From positions 124,001-188,000 of the forward strand of contig ARYC01000061.1 in assembly GCA_000711775.1 (NCBI GenBank): DNA of 64,000 bases. Direction: 5' to 3'. The DNA comes from Oxytricha trifallax. Lineage: Eukaryota; Ciliophora; Spirotrichea; Sporadotrichida; Oxytrichidae. The notes under the pieces were generated by a model, which worked only from the letters and a program-made list of their open reading frames with translations, was not told the origin of the DNA and did no database searches. Positions 46,089 to 58,232 of the stretch are shown one piece after another. Within the stretch, counting starts at the first letter, position 1, and every line of letters begins with the position of its first letter. The translations under genes and the position numbers were made by a program.

Positions 46089-49000
46089 TCACTTGAAATT
46101 ATGTACATCAAAACTGACTCTCTTTTTCTCTAAATCTCCGCTTCTTTATTAAATCTTCCTAGTCTTTAGTGAACTCCTGCTCTCCACATAATCAACATTT
46201 TCAATAGTAAGTAGTTTGTTTCCTATACTCTCTCGAGATTAAATCATTTATAATTCTTCAGTATGCATAGCATTTTATTAATGAGTGTTATCTTTTTCTA
46301 AATTAAATGGTAGCGCTTCTATTTTTTTTGCTGAAAATAATTGCTTGAAAGTTGTGGAATTATGATGATGTTCTTTGTGGTTATTCTTGGTTAGATTTAT
46401 CAAATTGTTTGTGGCCTAGTTTTTGTTAATTAATTTTGATTGTAAATTATTTGGAGAACAGATATCTTTAGCTTTCTTAGCTATGCTTTAATAATTATCA
46501 ATCATTTTATCTTATTCACCATCATCTAAAGTAATTGAAGACTTTAATTTTTAAGTTAGACTATGAGATTAGTGCTATTTCGGCAGAAATACTGAATCTT
46601 TAGAATTTTAAGTTTGAAACTTGGATTCTCTCGAAGATTTCTAGTGTAATCCCTCCTATATTGTATTCATGCCAGTGTAATTCATTATATTTATATTCAT
46701 TGAATTGCCTTGAGAAGGGTTTCCACCAGGAATAGAGTTTATATAGCTAGCAGCTTTGCTAGAGTTTAAAGTGCGATTAATATCGTATTTTTGGTTTAGA
46801 TTTGAACTCACCTTCATTATGCAGAAGCATGTCTGCTGTAATTTAGCACATTGACATTAACAATCGACATTTATGAATTCATTGTCTCTGCAATAAAAAT
46901 ATCATGCTTAATTATATAATATTTTTAACTTTGATTAGTTTTAGTCACAACTAGAAAGCAGGACTGGAGTTGACTAAGTTTTCCTGAAAGCTCCAGTGAG
47001 TCGCTCCCCCTTATCATAATTGGCATTATCTTCTGAAGGATTACCTTAGCCTTTAGTTTGACTTAAGAATGTAGATCCCTAATAGTTATTACTGGATGCC
47101 TGAGATTCAATTTGCATTTTATCATCATTAACATCGTTATCAGTGAGGTCATCCTAATCACTGTCCTCGTCTGTTTCTTCATCCTCGACGTCCTTCTGCT
47201 TTTTGAAGATGCTGCTTCTGGGGAAAAGAATCAAATCTAGGAAATTCCTGAAAGGTCTCTCAACTAACAGATAGAAAGGCACACTGCCGATGTATGCAAA
47301 GATGCATGAGGATATTGTTACCATGAAAATATAGGCCATTGAGAGAATTACATCTTGCTGTCTACTTGCAAAAAACCAGACAACTAAATATGATCTAAAT
47401 AAATATGAATACTATGGACTCACATTTTATAAGTATACCAGGTAATGCAAGATATAAGCGGAAAAGGTGAGTTCTTCAAGGACATGCCAAAGATGACTAT
47501 CCATTAAAGGTCTAAGATATACTGAACTATTTACCAAACTAGGTAGCAAAATCAATATTATCCCAAAGAAAAAGATAACTTGACCAAAAGCATTATAGAA
47601 AGCTGAGGATAGATTTGACCAACAGTAGTCTAACTATTTTAATTCATTTAATGGAATTTCCCTTTTATCAACACACTTGTTATTTGTGATTAAAATCAAA
47701 ACGCTAAATATTGCTAAAATCAACCCGATTATTTGAGAGAATATTTTATGAGTGGTATTTTTTTTAAAGTGATCAATTATGGGCTTGTGAAAAGGTTTTG
47801 AACCATCATTTAATGTTCCCACAAATTTATACTCAAACTTTATTATAGCAAGTGCTATGCCAATTATAAAAGGTGGCATTCTATAGTAAGCTTTCATAAA
47901 CATATAGTCATAGCCATTACTCAAGAAACCAGGATATGAATTTATTTCATACTTCATTGTCATCCAGAAATTAGGGATTAAGCTTCCACATACTGCTATG
48001 ATAACAAAACTAGAAATCAAAACTTTTCTATAGGCTTTTTAGTAAATAAAAACGAAAAGTGGTATAAACACTGCAATCATTTAAAATTCATTAGAAATAT
48101 AAGTTAAGTGATTTCCACATTGGCTTGAGAATTCTCTTGGATAGTAGTTACTTATTAAAATCAAATTTGTCCACCAATAGCTGACACAATTATCCAGAAA
48201 TATTTGTTTCATTATAGTAGGATAGAGTGGCCCACTACCTAGAAAGGGCATAACGGCAACTATAAGTGATGTACAAAAAGCGACAGGAATTGCATAAAAA
48301 ATGTAGCATCTAAAAATGAACAGTAGAGTATTGAATTTATGCTATTTCAAGTAAATTGATTAAAGAATTTCATACATAGTTGCAAATCCTGCATAAAAGT
48401 AAACTAAGCTGAATCCATAGATTATACCTGAAATCATAAGAGTGCTTGAAATATTTGTCGTAAGTTATGGGTATTAATTGAAATTAACTGGGTATGATTT
48501 AAAGCCAATATAAAAACAAGAATCAAAGCAAATCCAAATAAAGCCAACGACTTTCAATATTCTCATAAATCCAATTTTGTATTTTTTCTCAGTATCATAG
48601 AATAGTATCAAAGTATTTCTAGGAATTGAAAAGCATAAGAAGAACACAGCCCAGATCTTTTTACGATTTAATAATAATCTGTCTATTTAGGTAAGTAGTT
48701 CCACATACTATTGCTTATTAGCATCTTTTTCAGACATACCGACCAATGTAAAATGAACTTTGATTGGCCCTTTAGTCTCTTTAATATTGCCAAAGTTACT
48801 GTACTAAACTATTGTCCCTAGCAAGCACAAAAGTAGAGTGAAGCCTAATAGGCATAACATGACAATATAACCAGGTCGGAAATTAGCTTGAATTTTCTGT
48901 AAATCATCATCAGGGTTTGAATAGTTATAAGTTGCATTATTTAGAATAAGGTTTGTCAATTGAGTTGGCTAAACTATTTAATCATAGTAGGGCAAAAAGT

Positions 49001-49370
49001 CTTCTGTGCATTCTTTAACAATGCAGTTGCCAACTACATATACAGGGTTTACGACATCATTACTAAAAACTGAATCTTGTTAGCTAAAACTTGGATTTGA
49101 AGGATTCTTAGGCTGAACTGGTATGTAAGTTTAGATTGTTTGCAAAAAGTAGATATTATCCTTATTTTAAGTGCAAAAAACATAGCTCCCAATATTATTT
49201 AAATACTGACCACTGTACTCAAGCATGTTGCTCACCAATTTACCATTTGCAAAGCCTCTATTACCTTCATTTGGCACTAGAGTTGTTATGTTTATAGTTA
49301 CTATAAATTTAGTAGAAAAATCAAGGATATTATAAGGATTTAGGTTTTACCCATTTCTATAATTTTTATA
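46089..49370 (-). CDS. S: NRF-6-like acyltransferase-3 membrane protein
   Basis: Integral membrane protein of the acyltransferase-3 superfamily (nose-resistant-to-fluoxetine type). Luminal N-terminal region: ILDFSTKFIVTINITTLVPN, YSGQYLNNIGSYVFCTQNKD, NCIVKECTEDFLPYYDQI. About ten TM helices follow, including GYIVMLCLLGFTLLLCLLG, KKIWAVFFLCFSIPRNTLIL, YGFSLVYFYAGFATMYEILQ, CGNHLTYISNEFQMIAVFIP and AYYRMPPFIIGIALAIIKFE (a family hallmark). Later come IFMVTISSCIFAYIGSVPFY and LVERPFRNFLDL. A long acidic then Asn/His-rich tail ends at TGA 46089-46091. The 5' end is unresolved: the good frame opens at RNGQNLNPYNI near 49370 without an ATG, and no signal peptide joins cleanly. Confidence 0.78.
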
Positions 49371-49470
49371 ATAACTCAACTTAATTATAATTAAATTAAT
49401 ATCTGAATTACAATGTTAAAGTATAAATTATTCCAATGAAGAAATTAATTTAATTAACTAAATGACTTTT

Positions 49471-49893
49471 TCACTTCTTCTTTCTGAAGCTGGGTTTATC
49501 ATAAACAGGTTCAATGCTGCCTTCATCCCCCATTATGTATTTCTTCTCATCGCCTTCTTTATGCTAGAACACAGTCTCCTCAGTGTTTTTATCAATATGC
49601 CCGCTCATGACATTGAGGGCATGCTCGTAACTATCAGTAAACTTGCCAAGGCACTTCTCGAAACATGAGAACTCCTACTTATCATTACTGGGATGTTTAT
49701 CACCTTATAAATCTAAATTCCTTAGGTTTGTAAACATACTGCATTTATCTGCACAGAAAATTGAGTTGTCCAGGACTACACGTCTCATATTAAATTCAAG
49801 GAAATCTATCATCATAAATTATTGCATTTTTTTCATTTGTCTCTCTTGTTAGAGATCCTCTTTTAGAGAAGTCGGTGAGGGAGGGAAGTTCAT
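49471..49893 (-). CDS. T: small Tim-like protein (twin CX3C)
   Basis: An IES- and intron-free frame of 140 codons from ATG 49893 to TGA 49471-49473. Near residues 45-49 it has CADKC and near 76-80 CFEKC. This twin CX3C pattern, embedded in an amphipathic helical pair (FCADKCSMFTN... and SCFEKCLGKFTDSYEHALNV), is the hallmark of the Tim8/9/10/13 chaperones of the mitochondrial intermembrane space. The spacing between motifs is longer than the usual 11-16 residues, and an acidic/lysine tail (KEGDEKKY...FRKKK) is extra. The exact subtype cannot be told. Plus-strand open frames over it are shadows. Confidence 0.75.
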
Positions 49894-50060
49894 TTTAATT
49901 ATTTTATGGTTATAATTATTAATTTCAATTATGAATGTTAAATGTTTTATCTGCATAAGCTTTTGCAAGTTGATTGGTAAAATGAAGAAATTCATAAAAA
50001 CTATAATTGATTGGTGTGTTTGAAATATAAAAAGGGAAAAATTAAATTAATTTCAATAAA

Positions 50061-51821
50061 ATGAACACAAACATTTCACAAGAAAATTAACAACAACAAC
50101 TCGAGCAAGATTAAACAAATAATCTAGCTTAACAAATTTAAACATAAAACTTAGACCTATAAGAAAATGGAGACATTAAAGAAGATCTGAAAGAAGAGGA
50201 AGTTCCAGTGGTGCCATATAGACCTAAATATGGGAGAGGAAAAATTGAAAAAACTACTGATAAGCACATCCCCCTATAAAATATATAGAATTTACATATT
50301 TCCATTTTATATTTATACTTAAGATCATTAAAACTGAAGAAAATCAACCTTAAAGGAAGAGATTTTACACTGACATTCTGGTTCTAGAAAACTCAAAATG
50401 GATTCATATGGACTTTGACTATAACGTCATGATTACCAGACCAAATCACAGGTATAAATCCACGTTTACTGATAGCAAACATCACTTTTAAAATGAAGGA
50501 GAATAACAATTTAATTTGATTACGTACGATTTAAAGAAGTACAGACAAATGAGGCTGTATAAAGTCAATGTGCTAGATCCCTATGAAATTCAAGAAAGTC
50601 TTAAAAAGGTAGGAAGTGGCAAGACAAGTCACCAATATTAAGAGATTAGAGTTTTAGATGATTACAAGCAACAAGCTCTACCTGGTATGTCGAAAGTAAT
50701 ATCTCAATATTTTTAAATGCTATTAGCCTAATAATTAGTAATTTTATTTTAATATCAGTTGATGATTTCGTCATCATTTACTATAAAGAAGGAAAGGACT
50801 TCTTTAAAACAATCCAAATTGATATGAAAACTGGATAGCAAAGAGACTTTTTCAATGATTTTAATTTGGAGCAAGAAGGCAATTTCGATATGATCACTCT
50901 CTGTAATAAAAAGCAAAGAAAAATGGTTTATCTCAGAGATGGAGGCCTATACTTCTACAACAATTTTAAGAAGTAATTGAGACAAAACACTCCCATTGAG
51001 GAATCAAGTGGTCTTAAAACTGATGTTTAATACGAGAGATCTTTTAAACTTCAGAAATTAACTTATAAACAGTTCATTGTCTTGAGTCCAAACGCTTATC
51101 ACGAGGTTTTTGCTAAATCTTCAAATAGCAAGAGAGACCACTTGGTAAAGTTAAAGACCTATAGATTCTAGTCAACTTTTATGATGGCAATCGGGAGTGG
51201 GCCAAACAAGAAGTATGCTATATCAATTGAGCAAGATAGTAGAGCTATTAATATTACTAAGGAGTATATATTCCACTTGAGAGTTATGGACATGAAGCGC
51301 AAGATTGTTTGTAAACAGGAATTAAGTTGCTTCAGAGGCCAAGCTCTCTATGGAATATTCCAAGCAAAAAACCTTGACGTCACGCTATAAAGATACGATG
51401 GTTTCTAAAACAAAAATTTTGGGATTAAAATAAAATTTATATGATAAGATATTTTTTTATTTGCAATTTTTAAAAAAGAAAGATATAATAAAAATTTGAT
51501 TCTGACAAAAGTTAAATTTTAATAGTAATCAAAAATAGTATAATTTTATTTGAATAGATAATTGTATATATCAATAATTCTTTAATAAACTACTTTCCTT
51601 ATAATTTCAATGGATTTTTAGTTTGCTACCGCCGTAACTAGGGTGTGTTTCTCATGGTATATGATCTCGACAATATGACAAGCTTCTAATATATCTTAGA
51701 CATCGATGGCACAAAAGTTCTTGATGTTTATCAATTGAATTAGTACTTGATTTTCACTCTGAAAGCTCAGTAGAAACTAATGTTCGACATTTCCACATAA
51801 ATTGATTACTTCACTTAATGA
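50061..51821 (+). CDS. U: unknown soluble protein, beta-rich
   Basis: MNTNISQENQQQQLEQDQ start, then an acidic leader, KEEEVPVVPYRPKYGRGK, and an unresolved IES near 50280-50320. Next come RKRFYTDILVLENSKWIHMD, NLITYDLKKYRQMRLYKV and an intron near 50682. A long MDS follows with alternating strands (FVIIYYKEGKDFFKTIQIDM, KMVYLRDGGLYFYNNFKK, YRFQSTFMMAIGSGPNKKYA, FHLRVMDMKRKIVCKQELSC). After an IES (ATGG) the end is GVFLMVYDLDNMTSFQYILD...STQIDYFTQ and TGA 51819-51821. The repeated strand-turn pattern suggests a beta-propeller, but no WD signature is seen. Function unknown. Confidence 0.65.
51398..51613. other. IES in U, pointer ATGG
   Basis: ATGG at 51398-51401 and 51610-51613, same phase. 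Joins LQRYDG to FLVCYRRNQGVF. Confidence 0.65.
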
Positions 51822-51929
51822 AGTAATTACTATTCTATCAGATTTAATCAGACATAATCCTTAATTTATTAATTAATGAATTTACAGTTCAATACTAATT
51901 CTTTTATTTATCATGCTCTACTCTTGTTT

Positions 51930-52420
51930 TAGGAAAATAATAAGCTTTTGTTGTCAATATTGTTAAGTATATATTTTTGATTATTGTATTAAACCTTACT
52001 TAAATAAGAACCGTGGAGTCCTGTATTTTACTCTTTGGAAATACATAAAAACTGAAGGGTCTGCAGTAGTACCTCTTCTCCTGCTAGTTCCAGTGAAAAG
52101 TGCATATGCCTATTTGAAAAGCCAGGAACTTTGTCACAATATATTTAGTTTTTAAGTATCGTTCCTCTACCGTTTCATAGTTGTGAGGTTTATCATCCAT
52201 CGAAATTGAGAGACCTAAAAATTCAGGAAATTTGTTTAGATCCAAAAGAGTTAAGTTTATCACAAAAAAGATAAGGGGTGTTTCTCAGTTAACATAGAAA
52301 TCGTCTTTAAACGAGGAACTTACCTGAAAACTCAGTATCAATCGAAATAAATTCACAGGTTTCAATAGATTCTTGAATTAAAGGCAAATTTGCCTCAAAG
52401 TTAGCACTAGTGATTTCCAT
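51930..52420 (-). CDS. PARN: PARN deadenylase, 5' MDS block (scrambled, inverted)
   Basis: Poly(A)-specific ribonuclease, DEDDh exonuclease that shortens mRNA tails. ATG at 52420. Exon 1 (52324-52420): MEITSANFEANLPLIQESIE then FISIDTEFSG, carrying the first catalytic Asp and Glu. A 109-nt GT-AG intron (52215-52323) follows. Exon 2 (52000-52214): LSISMDDKPHNYETVEERYL, FLAFQIGICTFHW and PFSFYVFPKSKIQDSTVLIQ. A second intron starts GTAAGG at 51999 but has no acceptor here. At 51930-51945 lies the 16-mer that, in opposite orientation, recurs at 59146-59161 just before TATAG and the next PARN exon. Without that join the protein stops at its first fifth. Confidence 0.92.
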
Positions 52421-52647
52421 ATTTGTTTGAGCGAGATATACTATCTAGTTGTTTATAATGATTTATGATATTTTGAGCGCGAGAATTTATTTTACTTAAT
52501 ATATTTATAACTTAATAAACTTACTGTAAGATATTACTTTTTCATGGGGCGATATTGATAGTGATAAATTCCAATAATTATAAAACCAATCAAATACTTA
52601 TTATTATTTACATGCTTATACATCTTCTATACTATTTTATTCTGTTA

Positions 52648-53391
52648 TCAAAGACTGTTACTTTAGAGTGAATAGTTTTCTTGTCTGACCCTGTTAATCC
52701 ACTCTTGAGAAAGATTTGGCTTTAGCTTGGGTTTCTCTGAGTTCTGGCTATTTTGTGACTCCAAACGAATTGCAAAAAGTGCGAGATCATTTTCAAATTC
52801 TGGATCATAACAGTCCATGTCAGTATCTTGAAGATTATCCATATCCAGCTAGTCAAAGTTCTCATCACCCTCAAGCAAACACCTGATTTATTTTTCTTGA
52901 TTTATAGAACCTTAGATCAAAAGAGAGCTATTCTTGCTCAAATTATCTGTTAGAGGCATTTATGTGATTGATTCAGACTTCTTCTTTTTCTTTTTGTTTC
53001 TGCGTTTCTTTTTCTTCTCTTTCTAAGCTGCAGTGTCAGCAGCAGTTTAATTTAAAGGTTGCTCCTAATTTTAAAGTGAACTTATGGATGCTTTCATGGG
53101 TTTGAATCCAGATACAGCATCCAATTGCTCTAGAATGCTACTTGTATAAGGCTTTGGAGGTGCTGAGTCTCTGAAAGGTGTACTCTTTGGCTTAATTTCT
53201 TAAATCGTGAAAGAACTAGTGGTCTCAGTTTACTGTGTAGATACATCTTTAGCGAGTTTACTTCTGTTTTCTCTTTGAAGTTTCTGCTACTAAATAATTG
53301 GCTAGAGCACCATTGAAATTGATTCGAAAGGAACAGGAGTTAAACCGTCATTAGTTGAATTAGATGATTTAATGTTATTTCTAAATTTCAT
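52648..53391 (-). CDS. X: lysine-rich protein nested inside the PARN locus
   Basis: An uninterrupted 247-codon frame, ATG 53391 to TGA 52648-52650. MKFRNNIKSSNSTNDGLTPV start. Middle region APPKPYTSSILEQLDAVSGF. A lysine cluster (QKEKKKKRRNKKKKKK, residues about 133-148) looks like a nuclear or nucleolar signal. An acidic C-terminal half follows (FDQLDMDNLQDTDMDCYDPE). No family recognised. It contains no IES or intron. It sits wholly between the two halves of PARN. Confidence 0.75.
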
Positions 53392-53689
53392 AAATAAATA
53401 TGGGAATAAGTGTGGAAAAAATTTTCGCTTTGCTTTGAAAATGCTTGTTTAAATTAATAACAGACATAAAGCAATTCGAGATAGATGAGTATAGATACAA
53501 ATCACTATAAAAAATAATAAGATATAAATAAATACAAGCTAAATTAGTTTAAGAAAAAAAACAATTTAATTAAAATACTAAATTGAGCAAAATGAGTATC
53601 GATTTCTGAATAAATTCTTCAGTAAAATATTAAGATTAGTACAAATAAATTCCCTAGAATTAATGCCACTATAAAATAGTTTAACTAAC

Positions 53690-56600
53690 AATGTTATTTC
53701 TATCTTTATTTTATCCATGGTTTTCCTCTATTTATTTTGAAGGCAATATTTTTGGTTTCTTAGTCAAGAAAGATTCATAATTCCAATAATTTTATTGAGT
53801 GTCTTTAATTTCTATAGCAATCCTTGTAAACTATTGAGTTTCCTTCTTTATAACTATTTTTAGTTTGCAGCTTGCCTTTTTACAATAGCAATTCAATTCA
53901 TAGTCTAAAATATAAAATTATAACTTAAAATTTTACCTAGATTTGGGGAAGTTTCTCCTATTTTTAATTCTGTTAGGTTCAGCTCCAAAGCTCTCTAAGA
54001 TAATCCAATGCTTTATAGACATTGATTTATTTCACCATTCAAAGAGCTTAAATAAAGGTGCAAACTGCAGCAGTCTAATTTATTTTTAACATAAGAAATT
54101 TAGAGTTACCTTGACAAATGTAGCTTCTAATTGAATCTCTGAATATTCCATATTCAAATGAAGTAGGTGGAAACAATATAGATCTAGTTGATGTCCTAAA
54201 GAAATCTATTTCACTCTTGTTTTTCATGCTTTTACTAAAATGAAAAAATTGTAAATTCTTCTTCAATCTTACACTGATAATTAAGTGGCTTTCAAATACG
54301 CTTTGAGTCCAAACATCTCCTCTCTAACTCTATCCTCATTTATCTGTATATCCTTGACTTATTTGATGTGCATATTCATGATTTCGTACCACATCGGTTT
54401 TGTCCATTAATTGCCAATGCTTACTCTCTCGTAGATCTTATTCTCATTTATAGTGAAATACCACTCAGTCAAAGCCTCTTTTCTGTATTCATTCCACTCA
54501 TTGATTGTTTTGTCAAACTATCTCAAATCAGAGAGTAAGTTGTGCTTCTTAAGTGACTATGAGCATATTTCGTGATAGAATTGGTAAAAATTGCAAAAAA
54601 ATATGAGACTGTAGAGATTAATAAAGTGATATATAATGAATAACAAACTATGGAAATTTAATGAATAATTTTAATTGAATAACTTTAATGATATTTTTTG
54701 GAAAATGAATAAGAATAATATATATTTAAATCATAGATTTCTTAGTTGTTGAAATTGAGTTCAAAGATGATTCTTGTCTTAAGCTTAAGAAATAAGATTC
54801 CTTTTTTACTGAATACATTTAAATATTTTTTTAGCATGAGCAAATGATAGATCATATTGCCCAAAAACTCTCACTATTTTTGTTTATATATTTATTAATT
54901 TAAACTTATATTCACAACTATATTTTAAGCAATCATGTTTAATATATAAGGTTTGATTTATAAATAAATCATAATTTAAGTAATAAAAATTTGTGAGGTT
55001 TAAAAAGTTATTACTTTTTCATAATATGAATTAAGGTTTATTAAAAATATAATTAATGTTAATAAATCAATTAATAAAGAATAAGTTAAAGATTTTAATT
55101 TTATAAACTTAAAATATTCAAGAGATTTTTGTAGGAAATCAAAATGTAAGGCAATCGAGAAATGCTCGATTAAATTTCTCGATTGCCTTACATTCGGCAA
55201 ATTAATTTTTCAATTCCAATTATTTAAATTTAAATATTTTAATATTATGAACGTAACTTGATTAATCTTTCAAACCACCTGAATATTCAAAATTCTTACC
55301 AAATCTTATCAAGGGATCGTTTAAGACATTTATGAAGAAGAAACCCATGAAAAAGTTGCTTGACTTATCTCTCATTTCATCATTCAAGTAGTCATAGTTG
55401 TCTTCTCCTCCAAAAAGAGTCTAGTAGATTCCGATTTCATATAGCTTCTAGGTCTTTTCTTTGAATAAAAATTATAGTTGAGAAATAAATCAGGTGGAGA
55501 GGATAAAAAATTGAATATTTTATAATTATCCTACATACCAACAGTCAACATCTAAGTGATTCATGTTCATTTACCTCATTACATAAGACATTTAGTTTTT
55601 TAAAGCAGGGATAGATAATTTTATGAAATTGGTATAGCAATACAGATTCATTATTTTTTTTAATCTAATCAAATAAATTTTTCTTAAGTAAAACATAAAA
55701 GGTATAACTTCTATGTTATGTTCAATAAAAACTTGAAAAATCTCAAGACTCTGCTATAAATAAAAAATCTTATTCTTATCTCAATTTATAAATAACATAA
55801 TTATGATAATTTTAAATAACTATTTCTAAAACATTTAAATTTCAAAAATATTGAAATAAATATATAAGAATAGTTTATGGAGACTATTGAACGTCTCAAT
55901 GAAAGTTTTCTTCCTTTTTAGAATCTTAGCCTCCTCCTATTTAGATATGATCTTATCATTCATATTTAGCAACCTTAGAAAAGCAAGATGATCTTATTAC
56001 GTATCAGGTTGAAAATAGTACAATTTCAATTTATTGAATCCGGCCCCTGTGGAAATATCTAGTATCCTCAAGTTCTTTTGTATTTTATGATAGAGTGAGA
56101 CTCTGATTTGCTGAGTGAGTAGGATTATAGCATATATAAATTGCTTTCTCTCATTAATATTCCCTTCAAGCTCCACACTCATCAAGTCTAATAAAACCTC
56201 CCTCATGTTGTTTTTATGGAGTTTTACGTCAGGACTGAGCAGCAAGTATTCAGAAAGAAGTGTTTCAAACTCAAGATTTGATCTTAGATATTGCATGTTA
56301 CTCGAAACTGTATATCTCAACCTGTTGACCTCAATTTAGATAAAAATCTCCTTCATTGGCTTCGAGCCATTCACTTAATATACTTTATTTAGCCAATCAA
56401 TCCATTAAGATCTCTAGGATTCTTAGTACTAATTATCCACAAATAAAATAGAGGGGTGGCTTAGATTTAGAAGCACTTGCTGCTCTCTCATACCCTTTGG
56501 CTTGATCAAATTTAGCTTTGATTCTTTAGGTTAATTCTTGAAGGTATTCATATCATTTTGGTATTTGAAGAGGTCTACTTGCTTACTATCTGGCCCAAAG

Positions 56601-58043
56601 AGTTTATTTGCTATAGACATGCTTAAAATATCTTTTATCTTCTATTCTGAGTCTTTTGACTTTTATTACAACTTAAGATTTCTTATTAAGTCTGAGGCAT
56701 TAGTAATCTCGCAGCCTACTTCACTGTCTTTGCTTCGCATATTTTTAGTAGTCTAATGACTTGTTGTAGTTTACTGTCCTCTCTTTGATTCTTCAAAATG
56801 AGTGATGTTTACTGTGCTGTAATCAAAGCTATCGTCATCATCATCTCTGTTTGAATTTGCATCAAAGTACTCCTCTGAATCATGTCCATTGCCCTCTAAA
56901 TCACCAATCATATCGCCTTCTATCTCTTCAAAATAGTCACTCTTAGAGGATTGACTGGCACTTCCATCACTGGATGCAGAATAAGTCTCGATAATTTGCT
57001 TGTCTTAAAAATAAGCTTCAATGAGTTTATCTCTGGCGTCTTTATGGCCTTAGCCCGAGTCAGACTGTAGATACTCCAGTATTTCTTGAGTAGTGAGCTT
57101 ACTTTCATCAATGTCGAAATATTTAGCATAGTGAGCGTGCATGTTATGATCATCTTCAGAGGAGATCTTGGATATATGTTTCCCTTCTGTCATATAGTTA
57201 TTGTGTAATTTCATTCTCTTGTTTTTAATTGAGTTTTCCAAGCTCTTTAAGTTTTAGATTTTTGCAGAGTCAAGATTGTTGCTGCTCTCTACTATACTTA
57301 TAATCTTTACTTTCTTTCTTATTTAAGTCCCATTATTACTTTTACCTATGACTTTTCTCTCTGGGAAATTCACATTTTCGCTTATATTATTGGCTTTCCA
57401 ATCTTTACCAGTTGAAATAATGGCGTATTTATTATTCAATTAATGAAGCATGGCCTATTCAAATTGGTCTTTAGATACTATATTGATGTTTTGCCTTCCA
57501 TTAATGTTATCAGATTGTGAATCAGAGTCATTTTTGTGCCATTCTTAAATTTGCTCTATATGAGATTTGCAGCCTTTCGAGGGATTTGAATGGCTTGTTT
57601 ATTTAGAATTATCTGAAATTGCTTCGATAAAATTTTTGAAACTTTAATCTTCAAAGTCACTCTGCTTTCCTTTCATAGCAAACATTTGCTTGAATTAATC
57701 AACATCAATTAGATCTATTTTGATAATAAATTTATAATAGAAATATAGGAGAAATAGAGATGTTTATAATATGTTTATAAAAAATAACCTTTCATTAGAG
57801 AGGTTACTTACTCTATAAATTGTTTGAGTTTTTGAAGAGTTCCTAGTTTAAATTCTCTGCAGCGTCTTCAAGCATTTAAAGCGTGACTTCCTTCCCATTA
57901 CTCAATTTCTGCCCCAACTATATTTATACAAATATTTACAGAATAATGTAGTTTACCATTTAGGTGAATTTAAGTGATGCTACTGCTGAATAGCAGGCAG
58001 TTGTGTCTTGAATTGTAGGTTTCTTGTATTTTTTACCTCCCAT
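53690..58043 (-). CDS. Y: large protein of unknown function nested inside the PARN locus
   Basis: MGGKKYKKPTIQDTTACYSA start at 58043. A GT-AG intron leads to LGQKLSNGKEVTLQMLEDAA, and another intron near 57720-57815. A Ser/Asn-rich and acidic N-terminal half follows (DDDDDSFDYSTVNI). A helical region (RYTVSSNMQYLRSNLEFETL, NNMREVLLDLMSVELEGNIN, FIYAIILLTQQIRVSLYHKI) leads to YEIGIYQTLFGGEDNYDYLN and FFMGFFFINVLNDPLIRFGK, then DKTINEWNEYRKEALTEWYF and a Cys-containing C-terminus (YELNCYCKKASCKLK). No family recognised. Several IESs (for example around 54.6-55.25 kb, which holds the 55143 hairpin) are not resolved, and the 3' end is approximate. Confidence 0.6.
55143..55194. repeat. Perfect 21-bp hairpin in non-coding DNA of gene Y region
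   Basis: Arms 55143-55163 and 55174-55194 are exact reverse complements around a 10-nt loop. The arm core is AAGGCAATCGAGAAA, more GC-rich than the AT-rich insert it sits in. It lies between coding blocks of gene Y, so probably within an IES. Confidence 0.85.
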
Positions 58044-58232
58044 TACAAATAGTTCAAAGTTTAATATAATATTCCCTATTTTTATTTAATTACGCTTTAT
58101 GTTTTATTTTAAAGCACTGTGCAGCAAACATAAAATTGTGCACTTACAATATATTTGAGGAAATAAGTGTGTCTGGATTGAGGAACTTATAATTAAAAAT
58201 TAAAATTCATTCATTCTTAAGAATAATTTGAA

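Noticed and set aside
49462-49852. Plus-strand open frames opposite gene T
   Set aside because: The minus strand gives one 140-codon frame with twin CX3C motifs; the plus frames are fragmentary.
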